From assembly GCF_037975245.1 (NCBI RefSeq), contig NC_092572.1:27451989-27515988 (forward strand): a DNA stretch of 64,000 nucleotides. The letters run 5' to 3'. Shown piece after piece: positions 12,256-24,943 of this stretch. The notes below the pieces were generated by a model. It made no database searches. It was not told where the DNA came from and saw nothing but the letters and a program-made list of their open reading frames with translations. Within the stretch, counting starts at the first letter, position 1. The number at the start of each line of letters is the position of its first letter. The DNA is from Apostichopus japonicus. Lineage: Eukaryota; Echinodermata; Holothuroidea; Aspidochirotida; Stichopodidae. The position numbers and the translations under genes were made by a program.

Positions 12256-12669
12256 CTGAAACAAAAATGAAGTTAGTAGTGTGAAATCTGTCTGTACGCT
12301 TTATAAGTGCTTTCACTTATTTTTCTCATTCAAATACATAAAATAATTGTACTTGATTCAGCAGAGAATAATTTACTGTTAGCTTCAGATCATATACACA
12401 AACCACTACTTAATTGCTATTGAGTTTGTTCATTCTTCTTCTTGTATGAATACAAACAAAGGAATACACTGCGAAAGGATTTCCCTGTAAAATATTGTGT
12501 GTCATTTTCACGTAGGTGTACACCATGAACTCATTTTGTTGTGATATGTAGCCCGAATATCAAAGAAAACAAATATTTCGGGGAATTACTTTAATTTTGT
12601 TGAACTAATAATCTTAGAGAAGCTGCTACAACGAACGCAATTTCCACGACCCGCACGTAATACCGCATT

Positions 12670-13100
12670 CGGTGAACCATGGCTTGGTGTTAAGACCACA
12701 ATACTAAGCTAATAGTTTTTAATAAACACATGCTATAAGCACATGCTATAAACACATACTAAACACATGCTAAATACAAGCTACGGTAAACCATGGTTTG
12801 GGTTTTAGGAGCACAATACCAAGCTAATTATATTAATATACACACGCTACGTACATGCTATAAACACATGCTATAAACACACGCTAAACATATATGCTAA
12901 ACACATGCTAAAACACATGCTAAAACACATGCTAAAAACCCATGCTATAAACAATTGCTAAACACATGATAAACATATGCAAAAAAACATGGTACAAACT
13001 ACAAACACATGCTTCGGTAAACCATGGTTTGGTTTTAGGAGCACAATACTAAGCTAATAATATTAATATACACATGCTACGTACATGCTATGCTACTAAA
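12670..13100. repeat. Nested tandem repeat: ACACATGCTAAA-type units inside a larger 235-bp unit
   Basis: About twenty variants of a 10-13 bp unit (ACACATGCTA with AA or TAA) fill 12725-13015. A flanking block containing GGTAAACCATGGTTTGG and GAGCACAATAC appears at about 12783 and again at about 13016, with a more diverged copy at about 12671. The block thus forms a higher-order unit. It lies in the intron between LRR exons 9 and 10. Confidence 0.8.
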
Positions 13101-13232
13101 AGAAAAAAAAACTTATTAAAGTACCAGTCATGATCAACATATGATAGAGTAAACGTTTTGCTTAACTCGGTTTTAATAAATGTGCCTTTTCCACATCGAT
13201 CTCCCATTCATAGTATCAACATGATGACTTAC

Positions 13233-13304
13233 AGGTTATCCAGGTTTGAGAGTCCTTGAAATGTTCCTTCGTAGAGTAGTTTGATTTTGCTGTTTTGTAA
13301 ATAT
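13233..13304 (-). CDS. LRR exon 9 (72 nt)
   Basis: 72-nt phase-2 exon with GTAAG donor. It encodes YLQNSKIKLLYEGTFQGLSN, in which the conserved Asn is shifted by Ser but the F-x-G-L is intact. The junction codon to the next exon is CTT (Leu). Confidence 0.86.
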
Positions 13305-15855
13305 CTGCAGGGAAAAGAATGGCGGAATATATCTAACAGTTTGATACAATTACTCCTTTCCGTATCTGTCAAACTTTGAAGAGTCCGATCCCTCAATCAT
13401 CTGTCGGGTTATATTCTCCAATATTCCTAAGACTCTACGTTCATGGTAGAATCAAATATGAATTACCTTTAATATAGGAATTGATCGTCCGATGTCATTA
13501 GAAATACACCGAGAAAAAATAAAAACCGTGCACTGGAATTCGAAAGTTGGCCAAACTAAATTCACTTCTGCTCGGGGATGCTCGTCAGCCAAATACTCTT
13601 CAGCATTAAAGCTCAGTTCTTGTTTGCCAAATTGAAACTCCGACATTTACAGCTTACTGCACTAAATGGTCAGTGAAAATGAAACCGTTCTGTGCAATTT
13701 TCATATCAATATTCATCATCTTCATTGAGTTATCTGTCGTTAAAAAGTTTGAGCTGAATATAATTTGCCAGATTCATTAATGAGTCCGTAGATTCTACAA
13801 TGCTTCAAACAAAATCGTGCAAGCCCCGCCCAACAGATCATACGCCAATCTGATCTCTCTTGTTTGTTTACGGCCGTCAGGCCTAGACTTATTTTTACTT
13901 TCGTGGCTAGCCTGTCTTATGTCTTTTCTCTTGAATATTATCTTTCTCTCGGTCTTACCGATAAAGCTTATGTCATTGTGTCATATTTTTCCATTGCAAT
14001 GAATAAAGAGGTGTTTTCAGACGTTTCCTCCATGGGGCTGTAAAATGTGGACGATACGAGTGTAGGACTGTGTTAAAATCTTGACCGGGCCCATATGTAG
14101 ACTATTTTCTTTTACCATTGTGTAATGAACATTCTTACATGTGCGGGCAGTGATTTTACGGTAAATCGTTCGCGCCATGAGCGCCAAATAAAGTTTCTTT
14201 CTTTCGATTGCGACAGCTTTTCTCTACTAATTAAACCCACCTGGTCAGAGTGTATTTAGAATAAGAAACATTGAATCTACTTCGGAAGTTTGTTTTCCGA
14301 TAATCATCAGCAAACAGGTATTGAGATTTTAAGGTGAATTTATAATACAGTACAAGCTGCATTTTTCGGATAATATAATTTGCAGTATAAGGGCAAGTAA
14401 CACCCCCCCCTAGGGGCCAAAACCCACCCCCTACCCCGCATCCCAAAATGTCCCACCGACGGGCCGAAATCTTGCCTCCAATAGGGACACTCCCACTGCC
14501 TCCAACTAAAATGATGATCCCCTCAGTAATGCATCGTTTTTAGGATATTCCTCTATCAAACGATATTTAAGAAGGTAATGAAGGGTATTCCGAGCGTGAG
14601 AAAGATATTTTTATAGTGTTAGATTTTCACACCGAATGCGACATGTTCGTTTCCAATAGAAATTGAACTTTTATATCTCGCTCAGGAAGAAGAGCCTCTT
14701 TGGTAATTACTTTATTTTCACAAGGTTCTTTGACGTATGTTATTATCGATTTACATAAATACGGTAGTTCCCTAAAAAGATTTCCCCACATTTTCCTACA
14801 TAGGGCAAGACGTATTCCGGTACCGCCATCATCACCACTTACAGAAACACCAGCTCGAGGGTTTGATATATCACTTGTAGCTTATGGTGAATTTTGTTGA
14901 ACTCGTTTTCACTTGATATGGTTCGGCTTCTCTTAGATCTTCCCCTCAAGGCATGGGGTGCGAAAGCACATGAGCAGGGTTTACCTCTCGTACACCATTA
15001 TGCGAAAAATATGCCCGCCATTTTAGAAACGACTCAAAATATCAAAAAGATATCAACAAAACCACCACCGACCAAATCAAGTGGATAAAGGAGACAAAAT
15101 ACCCAGCACAAGCGGGTTGAATCAAGCAATGTTCTTTTACTATTATAACAATAAAATGATGAATATATATAAAGAGTCAGGCTTACAGCAACCATTTATA
15201 TGAGGGAGAAGTATGGCTATTTTATTGGTACTGTGTTTCGCATAGAACAGTTTCATAACAAAAACTCGTGGACCAGCACCATCACTATCACAACCACCAC
15301 CAATATCAAAAGACATTCAAGAGCAAGGAGAACAAGACACAACAGATAATATTCTACTTAGGGAGTGTTAGCTCATGAGTGTTATCTCAAGGAGGGTTAA
15401 CACAAGGAGTGTTAGCTCAGTGGTTATAACGCCGGTGCCTTCCAATCATAAAGTTTCTAGTTCGAGTCACTCCAAGATTAATGTATGTCGTCCAGTTACA
15501 AAGTTGTTGACAATTGACAATTCATAATCATGGACGTTAAATATGAATCTAAGAGACTGACGTCGGTCAGCTTACGGCTTTGATATAAGCCAATGATGGC
15601 TTCTTCGCGCGTTCCTGCTTGCAGGAGGATCGAAAATACATACTCGAAGACCCTGCACAAATAACACCATCCACCCATGATGCTATGATAGAGGACTTAC
15701 AAGTGCAGTGTCTATAGCAGAAACACTGGGGAAGTGGGGTGGCAATCAGAAGTCATCACCGAATACAGAAAAGAGTTCAAGATATGTATTATTTTAGGTT
15801 AAACCCAAAAACATCACTCATATCATCATATGTTCCAAAATATTAGAATCTTTAC
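13305..15855. other. Intron stretch with no recognised gene
   Basis: Part of the intron between LRR exons 8 and 9. It contains short open frames with no recognisable domain (minus 13452-13646; plus 14700-15088), a C-rich patch at 14400-14440, and a segment near 14140-14210 ending in an AATAAAG-type tail with CTTTC runs, which resembles the end of a retroposon. The tRNA-like stretch at 15404-15476 is listed separately. Any of these could belong to the Polinton relic that follows, but I could not match them to its capsid, integrase, ATPase or protease genes. Confidence 0.5.
15404..15476 (+). repeat. tRNA-like (SINE-type) sequence
   Basis: An A-box-like TAGCTCAGTGGTTA and a B-box-like AGTTCGAGTC lie at tRNA spacing. 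Arm pairing is incomplete, so this is more likely a tRNA-derived retroposon or pseudo-tRNA than a working gene. Just upstream, GTGTTAGCTCA-like units are repeated from about 15364. Confidence 0.35.
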
Positions 15856-18530
15856 AACACGATCAGATAATTAAACATTTTACATTAAATGCCTCTTTTG
15901 GCTTTATACTTCACAGTAAGTTAAATGGTGAACTAAGATACCTTGGTACCTTGTGACCATGTACCTCAACTATGACAAATTCATGATTCCTCCTATATTG
16001 TTGATGTATACGCATACGCCAAAACATTTCTTCGTCCTAGCTGTCAACGATTATCTATCAAAACCCATATACCACAATGTAAGCAAACTGTAACGAATGC
16101 ACGAGGTGTTTTTCAATTGACGTTATCTATTTTTGACAAACTTTACAAAATCGATATCGTCATCCCTCTCTCCGAGCGCTACCATCCGTATAGGATCGTG
16201 TACGATATAGAAACAGACTTGAATAAAGATAGTGCCGCAACCACCAACGCACCATATTAAACTTTCTTGGTCAACATAAATTGTTTGGTATTAACGTTTG
16301 TTCAAACGTTGTTGGATACAAAATCCCGCAATGTTTTGTTTCTGAGGGTGATCCCTAGTCCACTCTTGTCGATCATTTCATCACCTATCGTCATGAAGTC
16401 AACCTGGCTGCTTTTGAAACCATGTCGAGTATAGGGCCTATTTCTGGAGCCGTATCAAATAGCAGAGGACTACCTGAATGTGACTTTAACTTTTTTTCGA
16501 ATTGTTTTAACATCTACATTGGAAACACTGATGAATTATCGTAGACAAATTCTCGTGATCAGTTTCCGTTCGGGCAACTATCACATTAATGTCATGAAGT
16601 TTTCTCATGTATGGAAGTCTTGAGAAGTTTAACAAAAACCGAGATTAAGAGTGAAAACGACGGACGCTCGGCCATCAGCTAGATTATTAAACGTAATAGT
16701 GGCTATTTGTGCACTTCTTCAAAATGGTCGAAACTTTTAGATATCAAAAACTACTTAGCTCCGGATGTAATAATAACAATTTCTTCAAGCCTACAAATGT
16801 CAAGAAACAAAAGCCTTCTTCCCGCACGATTGGATTGATTATCTTGGTAAATTATCAATGACATCTATACCGCCACATGGGAGTTTGTATAATAAAGAAA
16901 AGGGTGTCCAATGAGGAATAGATGTACTGTCAGCAAGTGTGGCAGGATCAACACATGGCAACGTTCCGCGATTTTTTAGAATGGTACAATAACAAAGATG
17001 ATGTCCCGTTTTTATGAGCGTTAGATAAAACTTCTTTATGTTTTACACATATCAAGAGATCGATATGATCAAGCAGTCTATCATGGACTGACATTGAGAT
17101 ACCTCTTCAAAGATATTGAGAAAGAATTCTTTTGCCTTTTTCCAACGGCACATAAAGATTTGCACCGTCTCTTAAAAGACAATGTCGTGACGGGCCGTCC
17201 ACTACTTTTCAATGTTACCAGGCAAAGAATAGAACGTATATACGATATGGTAACTTGTGTGGGCAGGTTTAAGGCTTCGATGCAAACGCAGATCTATCTG
17301 TGGGTTGATATGCAGGACATGCCTACATGAATCGTAGTGCGCTGTAGAGAAGGACTAGGTTTCAGGAGCGAATTCACTCATTGTCTTCAAAAGACGGCAT
17401 CGGGATAGTTGGTATGTGACGCTAAGCAAAGGGGTTCGTATAAACGACATACGCTCAACGGGAAGGAAGTACGGGTTGGGAAGCAAAAGTTACCTGTTGA
17501 TGGTTTTAGCAGAAATGGCAGTCAAATTACCATTTTCGGGTGCTATTCGGGTGTTATTGGCACGGCCATCCAGGTGCGTTAAACGAGAGTAGCACTTATA
17601 ACGAGGTCTAGGGGGTGCCTTTATCTGTTTTGTATCATGAAACAGTTACCATTTTTACGTATTTAAAATCGGTAGGTGTTAACTTTGTTGAGAAATGGGA
17701 GTGTTAATGGTTAGCAGAGCAACAACTTAACCTCGAAATCAGATGCTATTTGCTGGAACTGTTTCCCTATCCCACGCAGGAAAGAACGCGAAGTCAGGGG
17801 ACGATCTCTTATCATGTGTGAAAATTGGGAGAGTGTTCGGGGTGATGGAATATGATATTGAAGCACCAAGCTTACTAAGGGAAACTTGTGAAGGAATGCC
17901 TCGCATATATATATAGAAGAACGCAGAGATCGGTGAACACATGACAGAGCTCGCCAAAACACAAAACCTTCTCAATCAACCACGTATAACTTTAATTGCT
18001 AGATTTGTTTGTGTGTGGGGGCAACACCTCTGCTTCGATGGTACATCGAACACGGGCTCGTCGTCACCAGAAGTTATCAAGGAGCCCAATTTATACCAAA
18101 AGCCGTATTCCAACGTATTAATTCCGTATTTAGGAGATGGTTTGTACGTAGTCGTTCTACACAGCGTGGAATTTGATCTCCCCATTCAAATCAGATTTTT
18201 CAATTTTGCTAAGATTTTATGTCAAAATTTGTTGATCCCGTTATTTTCAGTACTGTGCTACTGATTCGGCCTATTTAGTTATTTTCGGTAGCATCACTGG
18301 AAGGTGTGAATTATTCAGGCATGAAATCTTTGTTTGAACAAGAAGAAACATCTCTGGTTTCCCGATCGGACACCCCTGAACAGACAACAATACGACAAAA
18401 GCAAACCGGGTTTATTTAAACTGGAAAGATAAGTTCTCGGAGGTTGTACAAAATAAGTGTTCTGTACAAGCATCAAAAAGATGTATTGGAATAAGTGATG
18501 ATCGGGTGCAAACTTACATTCAAGAGAAAA
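15856..18530 (+). pseudogene. Decayed Polinton/Maverick protein-primed DNA polymerase B (pPolB)
   Basis: Homology to family B protein-primed polymerases can be followed in all three plus frames, broken by many stops and shifts. The fragments keep family order: an N-terminal piece with NGELRYLG (about 15925), the exonuclease I motif YDIET (16201-16215), a piece like the exo II region near 16560-16600, LDIKNYLAPD (about 16736-16766), WYNNKDDVPFL (about 16980-17014), a GCY...WHGH-type motif split by an 11-bp duplication (17533-17569), RWYIEHGLVVT (about 18030), the catalytic-type DSAY (18263-18274) and PGLFKLE (18406-18426). Stops occur, for example, at 16258 and just after position 18. The enzyme copies the element from a protein primer; this copy cannot. 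It lies antisense inside an intron of the LRR gene. No terminal repeats or partner genes were recognised. Confidence 0.85.
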
Positions 18531-18784
18531 CGGCTCTTTTCTACTTGTAAATCAAAAGAAAATTATGTGGATATGGTGTTTCTACAACACCGTTATATTG
18601 TTAAGTCTAACCCATAGTCACGAAATATTGCTGTTTGTATACTACATGTGTGATCCTTGTATAAATTAAATTAAAGGTCTGTCTATTCAGCTTGTTGTCA
18701 ATAAAGTGTACGATGAATCGTTGAGACAACCTAGTAATCCCTCGAAGAACCATTGTAAACAATATCTCTAAATAAATTACTCAC

Positions 18785-18856
18785 AAGGATGAGAGTGATG
18801 ATAGACCTTCGAACGATTTTGCCGGTAAACTGTTCAGTTCATTGTGGTTTAATTCC
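18785..18856 (-). CDS. LRR exon 8 (72 nt)
   Basis: 72-nt phase-2 exon with GTGAG donor. It encodes ELNHNELNSLPAKSFEGLSS. The following 5.5-kb intron (13305-18784) holds the antisense Polinton polymerase relic. The junction codon across that intron is still TTA (Leu), so the exon chain is intact. Confidence 0.88.
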
Positions 18857-18982
18857 CTGCAAACAGCAAAAGTCATTGTAACTGATTTATGTTTTTACGA
18901 GTTCTTACGAGTATAACGACAGAAATTGACAGGGAATATGAAATATGAAGGAAATTTGAAAGAGAAAAAAAGATGTTTGCTA

Positions 18983-19058
18983 GAAAGGAATTCGAACCAC
19001 CGATCTTCAGTTTACACGATCTGTGCCTTATCAAGTGAGATATCCAGCCATAGCTAGT
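18983..19058 (-). repeat. tRNA-like sequence (pseudo-tRNA or SINE head)
   Basis: The minus strand has a B-box-like GTGGTTCGAATTCC and an A-box-like TGGCTGGATATCTC at tRNA spacing. The acceptor stem does not pair well, so a functional tRNA is unlikely. Confidence 0.35.
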
Positions 19059-19888
19059 AGTTATCCCTTTATATCATCATATCTATGTGTAGGATGGCAG
19101 GTGGTGTGGGCATATGTGCCAGTCCATAGTACCTAGCCATAGTACCTTGCAAATACTGCAACCAGGGTTCACAACCAGTTTCATTCGACAAAGCAGAGAA
19201 AGTGACAGGAATAGTTTTAAAGAGGAATTCGGTTTTCATTTTGTTTTACAATAATAAATCAACTTGTAGAAAAAGGGCTCATCTGAAAGCAATATTTGTG
19301 CTTCATTTAAATGCCATTTTGTTTTATCAAGTGGTACTAATGATTATGCAGTAACAGTTACTTACAATGATGAAAGTGAAGACATATCTTCATATAGCGT
19401 CAATGGCAAAAATTGAAGTTTATTCGAGTCCAGCCGCCTGAAATGAGTACGTAAAAAGAACGACATTTTGGCTAATCAAATGTCGTTGAAGTAGGAAATA
19501 GAGGTAAATTAACATTTCCTAATGCATAGACAAACGTTGGTGGGTCCCAATCCGGTTAACGAAGGACAAACATCAGCTTTAGGAAGTAAGTGTAGGTTGA
19601 ATCTAGGTCCAGACGTGTGCTCTTAATTGACAATTAGGGTGACTCAGCCCCAAGTGGGACACAATTATGTTCTTTTTTATTAAATTTTAAACGACAGGGA
19701 ACTTTTAAACTATATTTGTTTAATTATTATTCATCATGAAGACAGTTTTCAAATAAAAAAAGAAGGTTTTTTACGGAACTTGGGGGTGGGGGCGTTAAAC
19801 TGTGTCCGCTTGCTCTACCACCCCAGATGAGAGATAACAATGTGATATAAGCCAGATTTCTCCATTATAACCACCAATGAATACTTAC

Positions 19889-19960
19889 AAATCCTTAACT
19901 AACGAAAGATCTTCAAAGAGCTTCTCTGGCAACGTTTGTAGGAAGTTGTCTTGTAAATAA
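19889..19960 (-). CDS. LRR exon 7 (72 nt)
   Basis: 72-nt phase-2 exon with GTAAG donor. It encodes YLQDNFLQTLPEKLFEDLS, a canonical LRR with the TLP turn. The junction codon to the next exon is TTG (Leu). Confidence 0.88.
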
Positions 19961-20234
19961 CTGAAGATGATTGGATAGAGTAATAATTTAATTTCTAGAG
20001 CCGCACGAATTTAAATCAATCATATCACACAGTGGACTATAGGCGTGCGCCCTAGTCCTAAGTCCTAACAGTAGCTCACTGCTATCTTTTCCTACATAAA
20101 TATAACTTGCAGCAAATCTGAGGAGCTGATCTATATAGAACCACGTATTAAATGCTAGACTGGATAGTTCAGTCACTTTGACTGATCATCTACGATGTTC
20201 ATAGAGCTAAACAACGTGACGTGATAAAACGAAT

Positions 20235-20300
20235 TCAGGGGCGGTTCCAGGATTTCAGAGAGGAGAGAACGTGTCCTTGGCGTCGTTGAGGGCCGCCCGC
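20235..20300 (+). mobile_element. hAT-like terminal fragment
   Basis: Begins CAGGGGCGGTTCCAGGATTT, close to the terminal inverted repeat of many hAT elements and related to the ends of the element at 27599-29447. No matching inverted end was found nearby, so this is a fragment. Confidence 0.35.
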
Positions 20301-20569
20301 CTCATATGTAGATAGAAGGAGGGTTCTGTGTTCATATGTGAAATGGTGCATTCTGGGGCATATCTGAGCTATAAATTAGGGCTTTGCGCAAGGTGCTAAT
20401 AATACTTTTTTTCTCGGTCTGGTTGAAACGGGAGTGGGTGTACACCCTTGAATCATGACTGATGGCAATTTTTTGTCTTACAGTCTACAATATAGGCTAC
20501 TATATAGTTAATTGTATTGATAATGTCATCCGTTTAATAATTTTGATCGCAACGTGTATATTTACTCAC

Positions 20570-20641
20570 ATAAACCACAAGCCGGTGAGTCCTTGCAAAC
20601 TGCCAGCCTGGATCGTTTGTATTCTGTTGTTGTCTAAGTAT
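20570..20641 (-). CDS. LRR exon 6 (72 nt)
   Basis: 72-nt phase-2 exon with GTGAG donor. It encodes YLDNNRIQTIQAGSLQGLTG, with Leu in place of the usual Phe in the convex segment. The junction codon to the next exon is ATT (Ile). Confidence 0.87.
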
Positions 20642-20756
20642 CTGTCAAAGAGACATTGAGTGTTGAAATAAAATTGGTACAATGTTAACCACAGCAGAGC
20701 AAGTAGAATCACGTGTACTCTACTTCATCTTTGAAGATCATTTCACAAAAGCGAGA

Positions 20757-21072
20757 GCGTGGTGGCCAATTGGCTAAGGTGTCGGACTCGTGATCCAAGG
20801 ATTGCTGGTTCGATTCCTGCCTAGTTCATTACGTTGTGTCCTTGTGCAAGATGCTTTATCTCAATTGCTTCTCTCCACCCACGGGTTAAATGGGTACCTG
20901 TGAGGTAACTTGTCATTGGGCGCAGTATATAACTGCTGCCGACTGGAGGGAATGTCTCTGGGACAAGTCAGGTTATCATTGACCAGGGGTAATATAACGT
21001 GTGTAAAGCGCATTGAGACCTATCGCTGGTATAAAGCGCTATATAAATCGAACATTATTAACATTATTATTA
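20757..21072 (+). mobile_element. tRNA-derived SINE, apparently full length
   Basis: The head has pol III boxes TGGCCAATTGGCTAAGG and GGTTCGATTCC with a loop CTCGTGA (Thr-CGT-like anticodon). A body of about 200 bp follows. The tail reads AAAGCGCATTGAGA, then TATAAAGCGCTATATAAAT, then ATT-type simple repeats. The GCGCTATATAAAT tail is a known hallmark of several marine-invertebrate SINE families. It is inserted antisense in the intron between LRR exons 5 and 6. Confidence 0.8.
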
Positions 21073-21344
21073 AGTCTGTTCATGAAATTATCTATATTTC
21101 TGTATGCATAGCAATGAATTTTATTTACAAATGCGTCCAGGTCAGTAACAAGGTATAGAAGAAGTTTACACAAAGTATACAAATACCTGGAAGTAGTGCA
21201 TCGATGTTGTCCACTTGTTTTAATTATCTATTTTGAAATTATAGTTTACTAACTACAACTTAAACAGGCTGCTAACTGGAAGAATTTCGAGATTAATTAG
21301 TTGAAAAGGAGTACATGTGTATTGTGATTAGAAGGGGGACTCAC

Positions 21345-21416
21345 AGGAAAACAAGTGACTGGAGGCCTTCGAACACATTCCGTTGCACCTTTGTCAATTT
21401 ATTATTGCCCAATTCA
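21345..21416 (-). CDS. LRR exon 5 (72 nt)
   Basis: 72-nt phase-2 exon with GTGAG donor. It encodes ELGNNKLTKVQRNVFEGLQS, a canonical LRR. The junction codon to the next exon is CTA (Leu). The next intron carries the SINE at 20757-21072. Confidence 0.88.
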
Positions 21417-22407
21417 CTGCGGAGAAATAAAAATAAATAATGATCGTTATTTTGAAATTACCCGCTTTTAATGAACGATCACGCAGTATTAGGATTTAGT
21501 ACCAAATTATTGAATAAAGATCTTTCTGTGAAGATAGCAGCAATCTACAACAATTTGATTCATTGTTCATTAAACATGTTGAACAATTTGCCACAAAAGG
21601 GTAAATTCCTTTAGTTAATTCTAGTAAGTGGAAAATAAAACATTAAATATGACGAAATTATTATCAATGTAACAATTTCCAGCAAACATGATTAGTTTAT
21701 CATTTAAGTCTCTTTCAGCAATTCAAGATTTTGCAACGTAATGCTGAATTTCGCTCAGAGGGTCATCATTACAACATTTTGTAACAAAACTGATCACTTA
21801 ATTTAACATTTTTCATGCAAAATCTTGAATGGCAGCAAAGTTACGGAGAATGATTTTAATATTTTGACGGCACCTAAACGTTTCTAACTAAATGACATAA
21901 TAATGTATCACTAATAATTCAACTCAAGAATTTGTGTTTTTTTGTCCTTACATGTACCAGCTGAGTACAATGTATAGGATGGGGAAAATTAGGCTCCGTC
22001 CCTCTTCTACTAGTCATATAGAGGTACCCTGTCATCAGCTTCAATCAATTTCGTTTCCGTATTGTTATATAGTAGTTGGTATCTTTGACGATATAATTGA
22101 CTTTTTACCCATCATTATGGACAATGCATGCCATGTCTATTTGGGTACATAGGTGTCGAGGGCCATGTTGGGCCCAAGGGATATGTATGTCATCAAAGCC
22201 CAATTTGTTCACATTTCATATTTCATTAAATATATAACAAACTAAAGAAACAACACTATATTTTCTATCGCCTATTTTCCCGAGCCTCTCCCATATTTAT
22301 CCCCCTTAATATCCCACGGCCCCGGGAAGTAACCCTTGACCCCCACCCCTCGTCCCTCTTGGCAGGCTTGTATAGGTAGCGTATTAATGAACTAAAAAGC
22401 CGCTTAC

Positions 22408-22479
22408 ATTACGAGCAAATTTACAAGCCCATCAAAACTGCCTTCTTGAATCGACTGGATCTTGTTTCTTCTCAAAAAC
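22408..22479 (-). CDS. LRR exon 4 (72 nt)
   Basis: 72-nt phase-2 exon with GTAAG donor. It encodes FLRRNKIQSIQEGSFDGLVN, a canonical LRR. The junction codon to the next exon is ATT (Ile). Confidence 0.88.
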
Positions 22480-23966
22480 CTGCAGGGTTACAAAGATAGG
22501 GAAATGACACCATTTTTTGCAGAACTCTCTTAATGTCGCTAAAATAGTGAGACAGGATGATAATATATGTTGGTATATATTCATTATTGAAAGCGTACGT
22601 GCTGGGACTCCCGTTACCCCGTCGGCGAGTATAGAGGGCATGCATGAAGTACGGATTTTGCTCATGGGATGATGAAACATTAGGCTTACACGAAGCCTAT
22701 AAATCAACGACAGTTTGGCATCAAACTGAAAAAAAAAAACGAACAACAGGTTCCAGTTGCGTTTTCGTTGGTTTATTCTCCTCTCAAGTTAAATTAGAAC
22801 CATTAGTAAAAAGAAAAGTTTCGAGTTTTATCACGTTAATTATATACATGCGACCGTTACTTAAAAATAAATCATTTTGAAATCTTCTGACTCGAGTGAT
22901 AAGACATGCAGATCTGACAAATCTCCTTGGGTAGCAACGACTTACGCTAGGAAGTTGAGGGAGGCTCCTTTTATGGGATATCATTCAAGGTATTGCAATA
23001 TAGTCGCTTCAACCAAATCCCCACACTTGCTATTATTGACTAGCACATCGCTCAAAAAGCCCAAGGAGCCAATCACAAGTAAACATGAACTATTTCCAAG
23101 AAAGCTCCGCCTACATGCGTGCAGAACACCTGCTAAACATCTGGTGTTTCCAAATCGCATTGTCCTGCAAAGGGGAAATTTTAGACGATGTTATATACAT
23201 TTTTTTAAACTATAACGTGAGAAACTGGAGCAATTTACAGCATTCCCACGGTGTCAAAACAAGGAAATACAATAGAAAGTGTTCGGTCCACTTTCAGACG
23301 TCTAGCTTAGGAGCCCGTATTTTCAGACAGAGAATAACCAAAACTATAACTATAACCAAAACTATAACCAAAACTGAGGAATACGTTTTGTTTCCTTTCT
23401 TACTCATGATTGGTTCATTGATACATTTGATGAATATTACCGTAATGATGTTTCGAAGTAGTATATATTGAACCAACCATTGATCAGATGCCCCATCACG
23501 TGAGACCCCAAGCTTTACAACTTCTGAGCAGTTTTTTTTTTTTTTTGATAAAGGCAAATTAATTTGAAAAGGAATCAACCAGTGCTTACGATCAGAATAG
23601 TGTGGCCATATAATTTATACCAATTCATTGTTTCCAATCAGTATCTTGAAGACATTTTAATTGAAAATTTTAATTGTACCACGGAGAGAATAACTCTTTA
23701 TGAAATCAACAGAACTTTTTCGTCATTCATTTGAGTGGAGCTTCTTGGAACTGGGCTTCCGAAATAGCCTAACAAATAGTTATCCCCAAGGGCAACGACA
23801 GTACCATCTCTACCGACCTACATGCAATATTTGCCACATCACAGTACTTCGAAGTTCATTCAAATGTATATTTTTATAATTATCTGTGACACTATGGATG
23901 CATAATCGCTCAAAAAATGCAGTGCGCCATTTGACAGTAAAAGTACAGGTTAGGGCTTTACTTACA

Positions 23967-24038
23967 CTTGCTCGAGTAACGGCATACCTTCGAACTGCTT
24001 CGCTACCAAAGCGGATAAGTTATTGTTGCTTAACATGC
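23967..24038 (-). CDS. LRR exon 3 (72 nt)
   Basis: 72-nt phase-2 exon with GTAAG donor and AG acceptor. It encodes MLSNNNLSALVAKQFEGM, a typical LxxNxL repeat. The junction codon to the next exon is GTG (Val). Confidence 0.87.
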
Positions 24039-24515
24039 TGGAAATGTATCAGAAGAATATTCAAATTATTTAACTTTATCTTTCTTTTCAGGGATCAACC
24101 AAATTAAAGATTTTAATCAAGATATAATCTTGCCTGACCGAAACAGAAAATATGGACAATATTCTAATCAGAATTCAAGGAGAGGCAAACCCACCAATCA
24201 TCATTAGTCTTATGTGATCAAGATAACTGCGGTGAACATATTTCCCAACTGACAGCGGAATATATGATATGCATTTCCATGATATCAAGGAGTTAATGTT
24301 TCTTAAGACACCAGACTTATGACTTATTCAATCTAAATATGGCATCATCGAGCCAAATATGTTTCATTTGTTGTCTTTCTTTATATATTATAAGGTTTGT
24401 TTCCGAAAATCCAGATTGGTTTGTCAAGTGCTGAATCAAACATATTGAAGGACCTAATATGACCTATAATGATTGCATTGGTTGCAATAGAAACACGGTG
24501 ATAAATATATACATA

Positions 24516-24593
24516 TACACCCACACATATATACATACACGCACCCACACACGCACGCGCACCCATACACACATATGTAAACACACACATAAA

Positions 24594-24638
<45 letters not shown>
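24516..24638. repeat. CA/TA dinucleotide repeats
   Basis: Imperfect ACAC/CACGCA tract at about 24516-24595 followed by about 20 TA units to 24638, in an LRR-gene intron. Confidence 0.9.
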
Positions 24639-24640
<2 letters not shown>

Positions 24641-24943
24641 TGTTAATTTATCATTTATAACGATAACGATTTGCAGGAATTGCAACTTTGTCAAGGATGC
24701 TTAGAATTTCTCATTCATCAGTCACAGATTTTTAACTGTTACGCATATACTCTAGCTCCTAATTCTTTCGATATTGAGGGGGAAAGGAAAGTCGCTTTCA
24801 AGTAAATTGGGCAAGTTTGACATGTCCCGCCAGATACCAACGCATCCAGTTATCAGCCAAGTATGCTTAGGAGTTTAAAGTTAGAAAACAAATTGAGAAG
24901 TAATCTCTTCGTTATAAGAAAAATAAACAAATATTTTACTTAC

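Noticed and set aside
14843-14911. Possible further LRR exon (69 nt with AG/GTAAG borders)
   Set aside because: The Asn and hydrophobic spacing do not fit the repeat, and the length differs from the strict 72 nt. The Leu junction from exon 8 to exon 9 is already perfect without it.
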